From NCBI GenBank assembly GCA_013339895.1, contig JABACO010000003.1, forward strand, positions 393,635 through 457,634: a stretch of DNA of 64,000 nt, read 5' to 3'. The DNA is from Ephydatia muelleri (lineage: Eukaryota > Porifera > Demospongiae > Spongillida > Spongillidae). The notes under the pieces were generated by a model. It was not told the DNA's origin, ran no database searches, and saw only the letters and a list, made by a program, of their open reading frames with translations. Both the position numbers and the translations under genes were made by a program. Positions 46,031 through 56,738 of this stretch are shown piece after piece (position 1 is the first letter of the stretch; the number at the start of each line of letters is the position of its first letter).

Positions 46031-46170
46031 TATATTAACATTTTTTAAGCAAAATTTCATTTTGGAGTTCTGTTACTAATATGTTATGTTAGGTCACGCA
46101 TACTGTAGGGCCTCCACACCTAACTTTGCCCCTGGGCCTCCACAACTGTTAATCGGGCACTGGATATACG

Positions 46171-46555
46171 ATACATACCTTCCGCTAGAAGCTGTTGTTT
46201 AGCTTGAAGAGAACTATCAGCTTTGGATGACGACTCTACTAGCATTTGGTGTTCAAAAATGTAGATCTACACACGTATTCCCCGCAGTGGTGACAGTGAC
46301 GTCACTTGCCGCTCATTTTTTGAATTCGGAAGGAGTTACTTGTATCACGTGAGCATGCGTCAATAATAGTGGAGGAGCGGTAGCGTTCGTCGATTACCGT
46401 TCATAAATACACGGATACCGTCACTAAACGTTTCCGTGAAAATTACGTGGAAGTCCGTCTTGATCGAAAGTGACGGGGCACCGTTGCAACCCGTCTCCGG
46501 ATAGCGGTTTCGCTGTGAACAGTAACTCGATCCCTATACTCTCTGTTTTGCTCCA
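46171..46555. other. No gene seen
   Basis: Sequence with TCCGT and TACCGT words similar to the 40.6-40.8 kb segment. No coding character. Confidence 0.3.
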
Positions 46556-46559
46556 TTGG

Positions 46560-46795
46560 AGTGACAGTCAGCCGAAACCAAATCAAACAAGAACCACCCA
46601 ACATCAGCAGCTCTTTCACTTTGATAGTCATTTCCGACAGAACTGAGGCTATGCCACCCGTGCACCTGTGCCATAATGGATACAAGGGGAAAAAATTGGG
46701 TAGACCCGGGCTGGAATTGTACCCCATTACCTTGAAATTGTGAAGCTCTCGTCGTAACCAGTATGCCATGGTGCACTAGCTTAAAGGGATACATT
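46560..46795 (-). mobile_element. tRNA-derived SINE-like sequence
   Basis: On the minus strand a polymerase III A-box match TGGCATACTGG (46768-46758) is followed about 34 bases later by a B-box-like GGTACAATTCC (46723-46713), 9 of 11 to GGTTCGANTCC. The spacing is that of a tRNA promoter but no cloverleaf 3' half forms. A SINE head followed by an unrelated body is the best reading. The 3' limit is unknown. Confidence 0.45.
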
Positions 46796-46799
46796 TACT

Positions 46800-47640
46800 T
46801 ACAGATATGTACATAAACCCTATGAATGTAGCAGATTTCAAAGAGGTGGACGAAAAGGATGTGACCATGAAAGTTGAATCGATTGTAAAAGAAGACTTTA
46901 TGCCAGATATACAACTAGGAATGTGTGTATTATCTCTTGAGAAAGACAATATGGCCAGATTTTATCCAGAAACCCCGCATATATGAACGGGGCTTAGAGA
47001 AAATCGAAATCAAGTTTGAATGCAGTTGTTCAGGTAAATGTTGAATGAAAATTTGAAGCATTGCGATTTGTTGCAATGCACACAGTTCTGGAGAAGGAGA
47101 ATGTTGTGATTGATGGCTATCAAAGAAGTCCTAGAGAAGCAGAAAGAACAGATGAATGGCTTGCATAAATTCCAGCACATTCCCTCAAAGTTCATTACAT
47201 TCACTGAAAATGACATTCAAATGCAACGTTGTATAGCTCTTAGCAGAAGAATGGGAATCATGATCAGAGAAATACAAATAGAGCAAATTGTTCCAGCAGC
47301 CAAGATCAAGTCATATTTGGAATCATGCAATTTCGTCAGACTCCACTACAATTCACAGCCATGACATGGCTCATTTGGGTATTCATCAACCAAATACATG
47401 TATCGGCATGTCTGAGAAAAACAGTTGAGGGTAAATTTGAGGCTGTTTTGATTGATTTGGCCAATGCTCCATTACATCAACCTTGAAGGAAGAATATGAA
47501 AGCTGTATCACTATGTATGATGGTCCATACACTCTAGAGCAACTTGATTATTTACAAGTGTTCTTGATGGCATTCTGGATCTTACTCAGTCCTGATGAAG
47601 TGGATTATCATCAGATGCACCCTAATAGATGGTCAGCAAT
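46800..47640 (+). pseudogene. Decayed copy of the 625-aa kinase-like gene
   Basis: Pieces correspond to the intact gene at 34379-36256: LNAVVQVNVE, stop, KFEALRF; HTVLEKENVV; VLEKQKEQMNGLHKFQHIPS; VEGKFEAVLIDL; and YTLEQLDYLQVFLMAFWILL then SPDEVDYHQMH. The catalytic-loop region is reduced to a short frameshifted remnant. Frame changes occur near 47105, 47230 and 47460. Similarity ends abruptly near 47620. The N-terminal half is not recognisable. Confidence 0.85.
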
Positions 47641-47921
47641 TGCGCACTCAGGAGTCAATGGTGCAGGCAATGTAGAACTGCAGAGTTGTTTGGTCATACA
47701 CATCACGTGCATTGCTAATAGGAACATGAAAATAAGGTCCATGAGAGTTACTTATATAGAGCAAAGAAACTTAAGTGCCACCTGAATGTGTACAGCTCCT
47801 CATCCAAGGTGGTTACATTACGAAAATGTTAGTATTCCCCCTGAAGCAGTCTGCCTAAAAGATTGCAAAATGGTGGAATAAGTCGTAATGTGGGGGAAAA
47901 GTTGACCTTGTTTCGCAGCGG

Positions 47922-47949
47922 TAAACCCTAAAACCCTAAGAACCCTAAG
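47922..47949. repeat. Short CCCTAA telomere-like cluster
   Basis: TAAACCCTAAAACCCTAAG followed by AACCCTAAG: three CCCTAA units with variable A spacing. It is too short to be a telomere and sits between other features. Confidence 0.5.
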
Positions 47950-49527
47950 TCCCTACTCCCAATCGTAGCTAAATGTACAAATGCGATCATCCTCATGCAT
48001 TGTCGTACTGTCACTTTAGATAGTCATTATTGTTAAACATACGCATGGCTACCCATCAGTCCAACATCTTATTCCATTGCTATTGAATACGTTGAAAAGT
48101 AGTTCAGTGCAGTGGCTTAAATTTTTTTGAGTGTGCTTAAAATTTTACTTGATTATTTAACATTAACAATATGCAATGTTGAAAATATAACAAAACTGTG
48201 TTATTGAACACAAGTACCGGAAATAAGGTAGTGTCACGTGACAACACGCATCGTTTTTAATGTCCCCAGTCCCCAAAACGGCATATATCTCAGCTCTGAG
48301 GCAGCAGATCAACACAAGCTTATATATTTAGGGGAAAAAAAGACAATGAATAACCTGGACAACGTTTCGTCGAGTCAGATTTTAAACCCGGGAAATACTT
48401 TAGCGAGACAAAGGTTGACAAGTGTTTAGCATGCCGTTTTGCACACTGTACATTGTATGTGACAATAAATCGGTTGCTATGCTGAGGGCGTGACTACATC
48501 GTAGGAACCCACGTTTACTATGTAACTGGTAAGTGTACCGTCAAAACTCTGGTTGCAAACATTGAGGCCTCGCAATTATAATTGTGGAGGTTATTATTGA
48601 AATTTCAGTAAAGTTGCAATATGGGATATCTTAGAAGGTAAGTCTCCTCTCCGATTTTTCCTCACCATGAATTACAACCTTACACAGCAGCAATGCCAGG
48701 ATACAGAATTTCTATGATGAAAGGTTCTTAACCAAGCTACTACAGAACTTCATTGTCGGATCATCCACAGCCAAAAAGAACGAAAAGGCATGAAGGCAAT
48801 CAGCCATGATTAAAAATAGGTAAGATAAATCTGTTAAAAAAGCATACAAATATATTATTTCAACAACCAGATGGTTAGATGATGGCATTATTAATGCATA
48901 CAGCACAGTGTATGCACCAAATGCTTTCCCGGGCTACAAAATACGTTATTGGGCTTTTATTTGACATATGCATGGTCAAGCGGTCCGGGGACTGTAGGTT
49001 TTGTACCTCTATGCATAGCGGATGATTCGGGTTACGTACACCCACTACCAAAACTTCACACAGTCAGACTCTTGCAGGACGGTGCACGCGCATATGCATA
49101 CAACTATCAAGGGCCGATAAAGTTAGCAATAGCTAAGTTGTACTGTGATGTTTTTGTTCAGGAAATATTGTTGGGAAGACTATATAGTGCAGTGTAGATT
49201 GAACCGTGCACAACTGAGCGCTGTTAGAAACAGTCAGCTCGTTGAGTACTCATCATTGTGCATAAAGCAGATCTATCATATGAACTTTGATTTAGAATTA
49301 GGATTAGTGGTGGGTTATGGGTTCAAAGATGTAATTTTTGGTTATAAATTCGACATCGTGCAAGTTAACGATGGTTTTAAAAGCACGCACAATAATCATG
49401 AAATTGACGAATAAGGTTTCGGACAATGATAATGTGACGGAAGTAATTTTGGCATAGCTGCCAACTTTTTGACAAATAAGTCCGGGACCGGAAGCCACTG
49501 ACACCCCATGCATGCACTTTATCCCAT
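47950..49527. other. No supported gene
   Basis: Frames at 48949-49197 and 49145-49414 have no recognised domain. The sequence is AT-rich. Confidence 0.35.
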
Positions 49528-49760
49528 TCTGATCGTTTTCGCGAAAAGGAACCTAACGCATGTTTTTACAAAATCGTTGATATTTCTAGAAGTCTGAAAT
49601 GTCCTCTACACATTGCTTCTTACGCACTGAGAATCGGAGTATCTGTCATGGCTCTGAATTTCTATTCAGCAATACATTTCAACTCCACATTTCTATATTG
49701 CGCGTACTAGAAATTTTATAATGTATGTGTTAGGTCCCTTTTCGCGAAACGTTCCCAATT
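49528..49760 (+). mobile_element. MITE family M1, copy D
   Basis: Left end GATCGTTTTCGCGAAAAGG then AACCTAACGCATG; right end GTTAGGTCCCTTTTCGCGAA then ACGTTCCC. The ends are inverted repeats of about 28 bp. The internal GAAATGTCCTCTACACATTG and GAATCGGAGTATCTGTCATG match copy B. Confidence 0.8.
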
Positions 49761-50640
49761 ATCAGTACCATATGCATCAGTTACTAGCTACAAATACACT
49801 AGATATGTGTAGTTCTTCTCAAGAGTCACTGAAGTAGCCTTCTTAAACTTCTTTAACAGTTCTGGAGAGAGTTCAACGTTATAACCGCAACTGTCTGAGT
49901 TGAATTTGAACCCCCCCCCCCTTTTTTGAATCAGCATTCAAAATAGGAATTGTAAGGAGGCCTGCCAATAGGTCGAAGTGACAGTCCCTTTTCGGTCACT
50001 TCGTCTTATAGGCCGACTATACGCTCATGCAGCCATGCTGCAACAACTGCCAACGGTTTCACGTTTGTACACGAGCTTCCGCAAGCGCAAATGGGATATT
50101 CCTAGTAAGGGAGTGGTCCCAACAAATTAGGGGGTATTGACGGAACGGATCGAATTATAATTTCGGGATGCCGCGACACTTCCGGGACGACGATAGGAAA
50201 TCCGATAGTGTCCCGGACATTCCGGAACGGTTGGCAGGTACGAATTTTGGGTACGCCTCTAATTAGCCACGCTTGAACAAAATGGGATTTGGGGATCAGC
50301 CACTGGAGGAGGAAGAAAAGGAGTGTGACGAGGAGAATAATAATTAATTATTAGGCGTTGTTGTGTAGATCGTGATTATTGGTATCGGTTTGCCATTTGT
50401 TTCCAATCATTATTTAGTTATTTTCATTGATATGCGCGTGCATACATACATTCACTCACTTTTAGATAATTGTCACCCGATTCTTTTGAAACGCTGGATT
50501 GACTCATTCCAAAATGCTTTCAGTAATAGTAAGAAGTTACCACATTCAACTGAATCTATCATTTACAAGTCACACATAATTAAACTAAGCTAGGTAATGC
50601 AAAATTTAATGTAGTGAGAAATTTGTTTGATGCAACTATT
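49761..50640. other. No gene seen; contains a poly-C run
   Basis: A run of about 12 C at 49910-49921 is followed by poly-T. No coding or structural signal is otherwise recognised. Confidence 0.35.
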
Positions 50641-50643
50641 TAA

Positions 50644-52248
50644 TTAGTAGATGTCCTCAGCATCACTACATTTAGCTGAATCAGATGTCCTTGGAATCAC
50701 TAATTTTATATCAGCGTTGATATCTTTGCTAGCAGATGGAGCCTGTCTTGCCTTTGTTAGCAGCTGTAGCTTTTCCAACAACTGTTCCTTTGTCTTGGCC
50801 AGCTCGCTCATGATGCCATTGATGACTCCATCAGCAGGGGTCGCCTTTATTCGTTGCTCAACTAATATCAACTGACATTCGATCAGCTTAGCGTAACTGC
50901 AGCACTCGTTCCTCGAAATGATTAACCTTTTTTATTAGGTCCTTTGAAAGCTGTACTACTTCCTCCTCAGCTCTTTTCAGCTTGCTATCCAACTGGTCTT
51001 TCATCAGGGTGCTGAGGGCTTCAACGCTTTTCTCTGCCTTCTCGTACCTCTCCTTCATTGCTTCATCAAAGTAACCTGCTCATCTTTCTTTTCAAATTTG
51101 TGCATCATGTGGTAGTGAGTGTCGAATGAGTGGTGGCATTTACTGCAAATATTAGTGACTTCATCCATGCAGTGGCACAATTTGATGATATCTTTGTCAC
51201 ACATCTTCACCTTATGGTCTCCCTGTTTGGGAAGGATGCATTTGAGATGACAATTTGAATAGCAACCATCAGCACCACACAGGGTATTGCGATCCTCCGT
51301 GTAGACGATTATGATTTTGGGCACACTGTAAGTGTTTCTGAAACTCTGGTTGAGAGTTTTCATTTTCAAGGCTTCATCTATTTCCTTTTTCTTTAGTTCA
51401 ATAACCGTTATCAATGATGCTTGATTCTGACATGCTATCATCAAATTTAGAGTAGCTTTTTCAACTGCTTCTTTCATCAAAAAGAGAGTCATAAAGTCAC
51501 AGGTTTTCACTGGGTCGAGACGCATCATTGATGTCAGAATAACCTCCAATGTTTTACTAGCTTTCGAAAAATCATCCTTCAAACCTGCATGTTGCAATTT
51601 CCTCACGAGGTAGGTCTGGTTTCTTGTTTCGAAGCTTATCAAGCTGACAGTACGGATTTTCCAAGCAGAAGATGTTTTCTTGCATAATTTCCCCACCCAA
51701 AAATGAGGTGACTTCTTTCATGTTGATGTTGGCCTCTGTCTCATCTCTTGTATTCGTGAGCAGCACAACCATGTTCTTTACGGACATCTTCGGAAGTACT
51801 GCCGATATCTCTGAAACGACGTACTGGAACGGCGGCGTGACCCTCGCCTGGCGTCCATTAATCACGAAGCAGATGCAATTTATGTACTCTACGCCATTTA
51901 CCTTGTCGACAATATTCTTGACGTTTTGCTTGTCAATCTCGAAACCCCGGGTGTCCCCGAAACCCGGGGTGTCAATGATTCCTATCGTCATATCTTCGAA
52001 TCGCACCTCGTACAGTTCTGATCCTATAGTTGCGCTCTCCATGGGTCGCTTTGAAGGATTCTCAAATTTGATGTTGTTGTACTTGCGAAACTGTTTTGCA
52101 CTCGTCGCGAAGCCAAGTTTGTGAACCAGCTGCACGTTGTATACAAGATGAGAAAGGAGGTCTTCCCTGAGCCTGTTTCACCAACCAGCAACATATGGTA
52201 GACTTCTCCCTTGGTAGCGCTGTTTCCTTTAGACGACTGGTTCCCCAT
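50644..52248 (-). pseudogene. AIG1/GIMAP-like GTPase with several frame changes
   Basis: The start at 52248 gives MGNQSSKGNS, then the P-loop LLVGETGSGKTSF. A one-base frame change near 52140 leads to QLVHKLGFATSAKQF, G3 IIDTPGFGDTRGF and G4-like LLTNTRDE. A second change near 51640 leads to ETRNQTYLVRKLQHAGL, helices, and a Cys/His cluster (CHCMDEVTNICSKCHHSF with HYHMMHKF). Further changes near 51065 and 50900 lead through a charged coiled coil (AMKERYEKAEKSVEALS) to the end at 50644. The G-domain order fits the AIG1/GIMAP family, linked to immune responses in animals and plants. Conserved motifs on both sides of each break suggest recent decay or base-calling errors. Confidence 0.7.
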
Positions 52249-52534
52249 TGTATTCCGTATCAAATTTTGTAAACAATCTGATAATAATTGCGTCACTGCA
52301 ATTGTCAATTTGTCCGTTGAACATGAAAGTGTCTGGTTAATTGCGATACCGTATAGCATAAATAGTGGAGGATAGAAAGTTGGCGATTCGAGAAACTTTC
52401 TGACGAACGCCCAGTACAAGAGAAATGCACCTGCGTCCACAATAGGTCGCAGGAAGAGCTGGCTACAAAATTTGTGAAATTTATTTTAATTAAATGCTCT
52501 CAATGTAATGCTGCCTTCGATGCTATGGCCATCA

Positions 52535-53040
52535 TGCTCTGTGTTGCAAGTTGGGGGGTGATGTTGTCTCTCGTCACAACAGGTTGAGAGACATCTTCAA
52601 TGATTTTTGTCACTCTGCGTGTCTTGCTCCACAACTAGAGATGGGTGGGTGGTCTAGGGATCGTACTCGTCCAGCTGATGTTCTAGTTCCAAATTGGGTC
52701 CTGGGTAAGCCATCAGCTTTTGACCTGTCTGTCACATAAACGCTAGTTATTCAAGAAGCGTGTGTGACAGCAGGTTCAGCTGCCTTGGCTGCCCAGATCC
52801 GCAAGCACCGAGTAGAATGACGAAAGGTGCAGGAATCTAGGCTGGGCATGTATCCCTCTTGTGGTGGAGACATACGGATGTTGGGGTACTGAGGCTATTC
52901 AAGCATTGTCAAGACTTGCCCCCCGTTTGTCCACTAGGCAGGGACGTCCCAAATCACTCGTGAGCAATGAAATCTTTGGAAGACTCAGTTTGGCCCTTGT
53001 GAGAGCGAATTCCCGAGCCATCCTATCCCGCTCTCTGTAA
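52535..53040 (+). pseudogene. 3' end of an RT element with C-terminal nuclease-like domain
   Basis: LGGDVVSRHNRLRDIFNDFC, then MGGWSRDRTRPADVLVPNWV and GKPSAFDLSVT, a stop, then GSAALAAQIRKH. After a frame change it continues to end RANSRAILSRSL-stop at 53038. From memory, the RHNxxRD...RPADVxxPNW...AFDxxVT pattern is the C-terminal region of sponge and cnidarian reverse-transcriptase proteins, where RPADV and FDxxVT look like a PD-(D/E)XK active site. The reverse transcriptase itself is absent, as in 5'-truncated LINE-like copies. Confidence 0.6.
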
Positions 53041-53565
53041 ACTGTTCGTGTTAGGTAAAGTACTGTAGGTAGTAGCATATCAATAATATTTTAATTCCGC
53101 TTTTTTTTTGTTACGTGTCTTTTTTAAACAAGTAAAAAACATAGTGTTTATCAAGTTTTCTGATCTTTATAGACCAGGTTCATGCTAGCACATATAGGGG
53201 GCGGCAAGAGAGAGAAATAATAGCAGGTGAACCTGATCCAATCCGATGCACCCCTGTACACATACGTGCATGGCGGCTTACGTAAAACAATTAAAGCCAC
53301 GCGGAGCACATATAAAATAAAAAAAGCTGTAGATCACGTGTTGAAGGCTATGCATAGTAATGCATAGTTACTGGATGTATCATGGGCAGGCTGCATGCAG
53401 TGATTAAAACAATAGTACAGCTAGAAATGCATGCACTGCACATCATAAATGTATTCCTACAAGATATGCGGTCTTGTGGCGAGTTGTGGCTCTTTAATCA
53501 AATTGCATGCTCATTATTTCGTAGTCCATGTAACTTCAGTTGTGGTTTTAACAGGTATTTCCGTG
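53041..53565. other. No gene seen
   Basis: AT-rich sequence following the retroelement end, with no coding signal. Confidence 0.4.
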
Positions 53566-53567
53566 AT

Positions 53568-53609
53568 ATGGATGTTGTGTGTGGTTGTGGTGTGTGGTTG
53601 GGTATGATG

Positions 53610-53640
<31 letters not shown>

Positions 53641-53873
53641 CAAGGTTGCTGAATCGAGATTCCATGCATGTTGTTGCCTTGATGATGGTGCCCTTGAATT
53701 GCTGGCTCCAAATCTGCAATAGCTTGAGCCATTGCTCTCATTCAACATAAGGTACCCCATTTGGCCTGTAATCTACTAGTACTGTTCTAAGTTCCTGTGA
53801 GCCAACACTGCTAGGCTACCATCCCCATTGTTGGAAGCGAGCTCAGTAATCTATCTACACGCTGCACTCCATG
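53568..53873 (+). repeat. Duplicated block, copy 1
   Basis: Contains a (TG)n run (about 53610-53638). Shares with 54637-54980 the words CCATGCATGTTGTT, GATGATGGTGCCCTTG, CATTGCTCTCATTCAACA, CATTTGGCCTGTAATCTA, GAGCCAACACTGCTAGGCTA and GCACTCCATG in the same order. Confidence 0.9.
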
Positions 53874-53892
53874 TGTGTAGACAGGGAAAGGC

Positions 53893-54390
53893 TGACCCAT
53901 ATGCATGTGTGCATCACATGGCCCACATGCATGTGTGCATCACATGACCCATATGCATGTGTGCATCACATGACCCATCATGCATGTGTGCATCACATGA
54001 CCCATATGCATGTGTGCATCACATGGCCCACATGCATGTGTGCATCACATGACCCATCATGCATGTGTGCATCACATGACCCATCATGCATGTGTGCATC
54101 ACATGACCCATATGCATGTGTGCATCACATGGCCCACATGCATGTATGCATCACATGACCCACATGCATGTGTGCATCACATGACCCATATGCATGTGTG
54201 CATCACATGACCCATATGCATGTGTGCATCACATGACCCACATGCATGTGTGCATCACATGACCCATATGCATGTGTGCATCACATGGCCCACATGCATG
54301 TGTGCATCACATGACCCACATGCATGTGTGCATCACATGACCCATATGCATGTGTGCATCACATGGCCCACATGCATGTGTGCATCATGA
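53893..54390. repeat. 26-bp minisatellite, about 19 copies
   Basis: Units of ACCCATATGCATGTGTGCAT plus CACATG repeat with a 26-27 bp period. Variants have CCCACATGCATG or CCCATCATGCATG. The repetitive Cys/His/Met frames across it are artefacts. Confidence 0.95.
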
Positions 54391-54636
54391 CACACAGATC
54401 AGGAACGCATACTCCTGTAGGAATAAATCCATCCATACTGCCCAGGATGGTCGAGGAGCCACTATTTGCCAGTGAAGTATTGCTGCATGGTGCAAGGGTG
54501 TATTAGGCTAAATTTGGGAGGAAGAAGACTATTGTCCTGAGATTGTGTGTATGCACACACTCACATAATTGTGTACTCATGCAGAGGCAATGAAGTCATT
54601 GTAAAGTTCTATGCAGATCTTACATGTAGAAAATGA
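54391..54636. other. No gene seen
   Basis: Unique sequence between the minisatellite and the second duplicated block. Confidence 0.4.
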
Positions 54637-54659
54637 TATGGGTGGTTGTGGTATGTGGT

Positions 54660-54715
<56 letters not shown>

Positions 54716-54980
54716 TGTGTGTGTACAAGGTTGTTGTTGAAACGAGTACTTTTTTGTATCCTATTCCATGCATGTTGTTTCTTTGATGATGGTGCCCTTG
54801 CTGGCTCTAAACTGCAACTGCTTGAACCATTGCTCTCATTCAACAGTAAGGTACTCCATTTGGCCTGTAATCTAAATGTACTGTTCTAAGTTCCTGGCAC
54901 AGAAGTGAGCCAACACTGCTAGGCTACCATCTCAGTTGTTGGAAGTGGCTCAGTAATCCATCTACACATTGCACTCCATG
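54637..54980 (+). repeat. Duplicated block, copy 2, with long GT run
   Basis: Colinear with 53568-53873. The GT run is longer here (54664-54726). An insertion (GGCACAGAA) and scattered substitutions separate the copies. Confidence 0.9.
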
Positions 54981-56105
54981 CACCTCGTATGTCAGTGTGA
55001 CCTTTTTACATTGATAATGAGCATGTAAGCTGATGCACATTGCACACTCAATGCCATCTTCTCTTGTCTCGGATGGCGTGCCTTTATTTGATATGGATGC
55101 ATGTCATCATAGTTTTGGGACCAATAAAAGTCACACCTTGCTAATATCCTGGTGACAAATTGGATGCTGGCCAAACCAGCCGCCTTTGACCACATGTGGA
55201 CCACTTAATCCCACCATGCTAACTAAATTGGGGAGCTACAAGAGGGTCAGCTGCATTCTTGGCAGTCAATGTGACAAAAGGTGGATTTCAAGTATTCTGA
55301 CCTGGGTTGGGTCTCTATGTAACTCTTGTGATGGAGACCTACAGTTTTTGGTTGTGCATGTGGGTGCAGAAGCCCAGGTCTCTTTTCCCATTTCACTTCT
55401 TGTTTACTGAGTCATACGATTGAGGTGCACAAACCCCCCAAAGACTGAACCTAACATTAACCCCATTGAAGAGCATTGCTTTCTTGATCATGCTCTTGGG
55501 CATTTAGGAGTGCATGAGGGAGATGATTAAGTCTAATTTTCAGAGTGCATGAGGGATGGTTTTAGACAACTGTGTAATGCGTGTGTCTAATTTTAGTAAC
55601 CCCAGAGTCGACAACTGTGTGACGATTGTGTCTAATTTTAGTAACCCGAAGTGCACGAGGGATGCATGGCTTTGACAACTGTGTTATGATTGTGGAAACG
55701 TTTCTGTGCAAGTTGCAAGTTATTAATGCATAGTGCAGTGCATGTTGGATAGTTAATTTACTGGTTAAAATGAGAACGAGTTCTATTCCTGAATGGGTTA
55801 TATATAATTACGTAGTCATCTTTAAAAATTTCCGTGAGGTCACAAACTATCCAAGTACATTCCAAAAGTGCCAACTCTACATACATGTGGCATGGCTAGT
55901 GGAACATGAAGCCCACTTTCAGTGTCAATGTATACCATGAATGAACGTGCATGTGGTATGCAGCAGTTGCAGTTGAGGATCACACGATGCTAAAATAAAT
56001 ACATGTAATGGCACGCTTCCGAGACACAATACAATGAACACATAGGGAAGGTACTACATCGCAACACTCATTTTGGAGGATGATCAAGATCAATCAGCAC
56101 ATACA
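54981..56105. other. No supported gene; short direct repeats
   Basis: The word TGTGTCTAATTTTAGTAACC occurs at about 55580 and 55628, with GACAACTGTGT and TGCATGAGGGA recurring nearby (55510-55690). No coding signal is recognised. Confidence 0.4.
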
Positions 56106-56110
56106 GAGTG

Positions 56111-56573
56111 CTAGTATCGGAGCGTTCCACCTCCGACTCTCGATCTCTCCCCTCCACTGCACTGGCACTCAGTTTTGTATGACCTCCCAGCTCCATGGCG
56201 GACCGCTTCCTTCAGATGGAAGTGCCCCCTCGAGCAATGCACAAAGTCCCTTGCAATCTTTGATCGCCGACACAGGTACACCATCACGTATACGACTGGC
56301 AGCCATATGAGGACATACTGGATGGCAAAGACAGACGTCAGTGTGGAAGACGACGATGCACTCGGAGTGAGCTGGTCTGTGGCCAGCGAGTAGATGCCAA
56401 GGATATTGATGACGGCCATATTGAGCAGGAGCAGGCTGTCAAGGAAGTTGAGGGAGTGCATCTTGTAAGGCCGCTGGATGCTCAGGAACACAGCGAAGAC
56501 AGTGACCAGAACCTGCTGGAGCACATACTGGAGAATGAGGGGGGCAAAGTAGGTCACGAAGAGGAGGAGGCGC
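56111..56573 (-). pseudogene. Multi-pass membrane protein gene, 3' part
   Basis: Starting next to the hAT insertion, the frame reads LLLFVTYFAPLILQYVLQQV and continues with hydrophobic segments (LLLLNMAVINILGIYSLAT; FAIQYVLIWLPVVYVMVYL), a basic CRRSKIARDF stretch and a cytoplasmic tail to the stop at 56111. It continues the exon at 60031 onward: removing the transposon and one GGAGGCGC copy gives a continuous frame through YFTLRLLLFVTYF. At least three membrane spans are in this part. Confidence 0.75.
56566..56573. other. Target-site duplication GGAGGCGC (left)
   Basis: GGAGGCGC directly precedes the CAGTGGCGG end at 56574 and is repeated at 60031-60038. Confidence 0.95.
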
Positions 56574-56738
56574 CAGTGGCGGTCTGGGCATTAATTATCT
56601 GGGGGGGCACATCACCTACCTGGCGCCCCCCCCATCCCCGCACCCCGACCAGCTACAGGTATCAAAGTTTAATGCAAATGTGGATGTACATGTAATTACA
56701 TTCATGTACATGTACAGTAGGATATGGATGTGAATGTG

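Larger units (their letters stand above)
44123..46162. mobile_element. hAT element with 8-bp target duplication GATATACG
   Basis: The left end CAGGGCCCGATTAACC and the minus-strand right end CAGTGCCCGATTAACAG form terminal inverted repeats, with GGGCCTCCACA words subterminal on both sides. GATATACG flanks both ends exactly (44115-44122 and 46163-46170). Inside are a nested foldback (44407-45231) and a hAT N-terminal coding remnant. The transposase body is missing, so the element is non-autonomous. Confidence 0.93.

Noticed and set aside
53871-54506. Cys/His/Met-rich frames of 60-95 codons
   Set aside because: They are the translated 26-bp repeat and both strands give similar artefacts.
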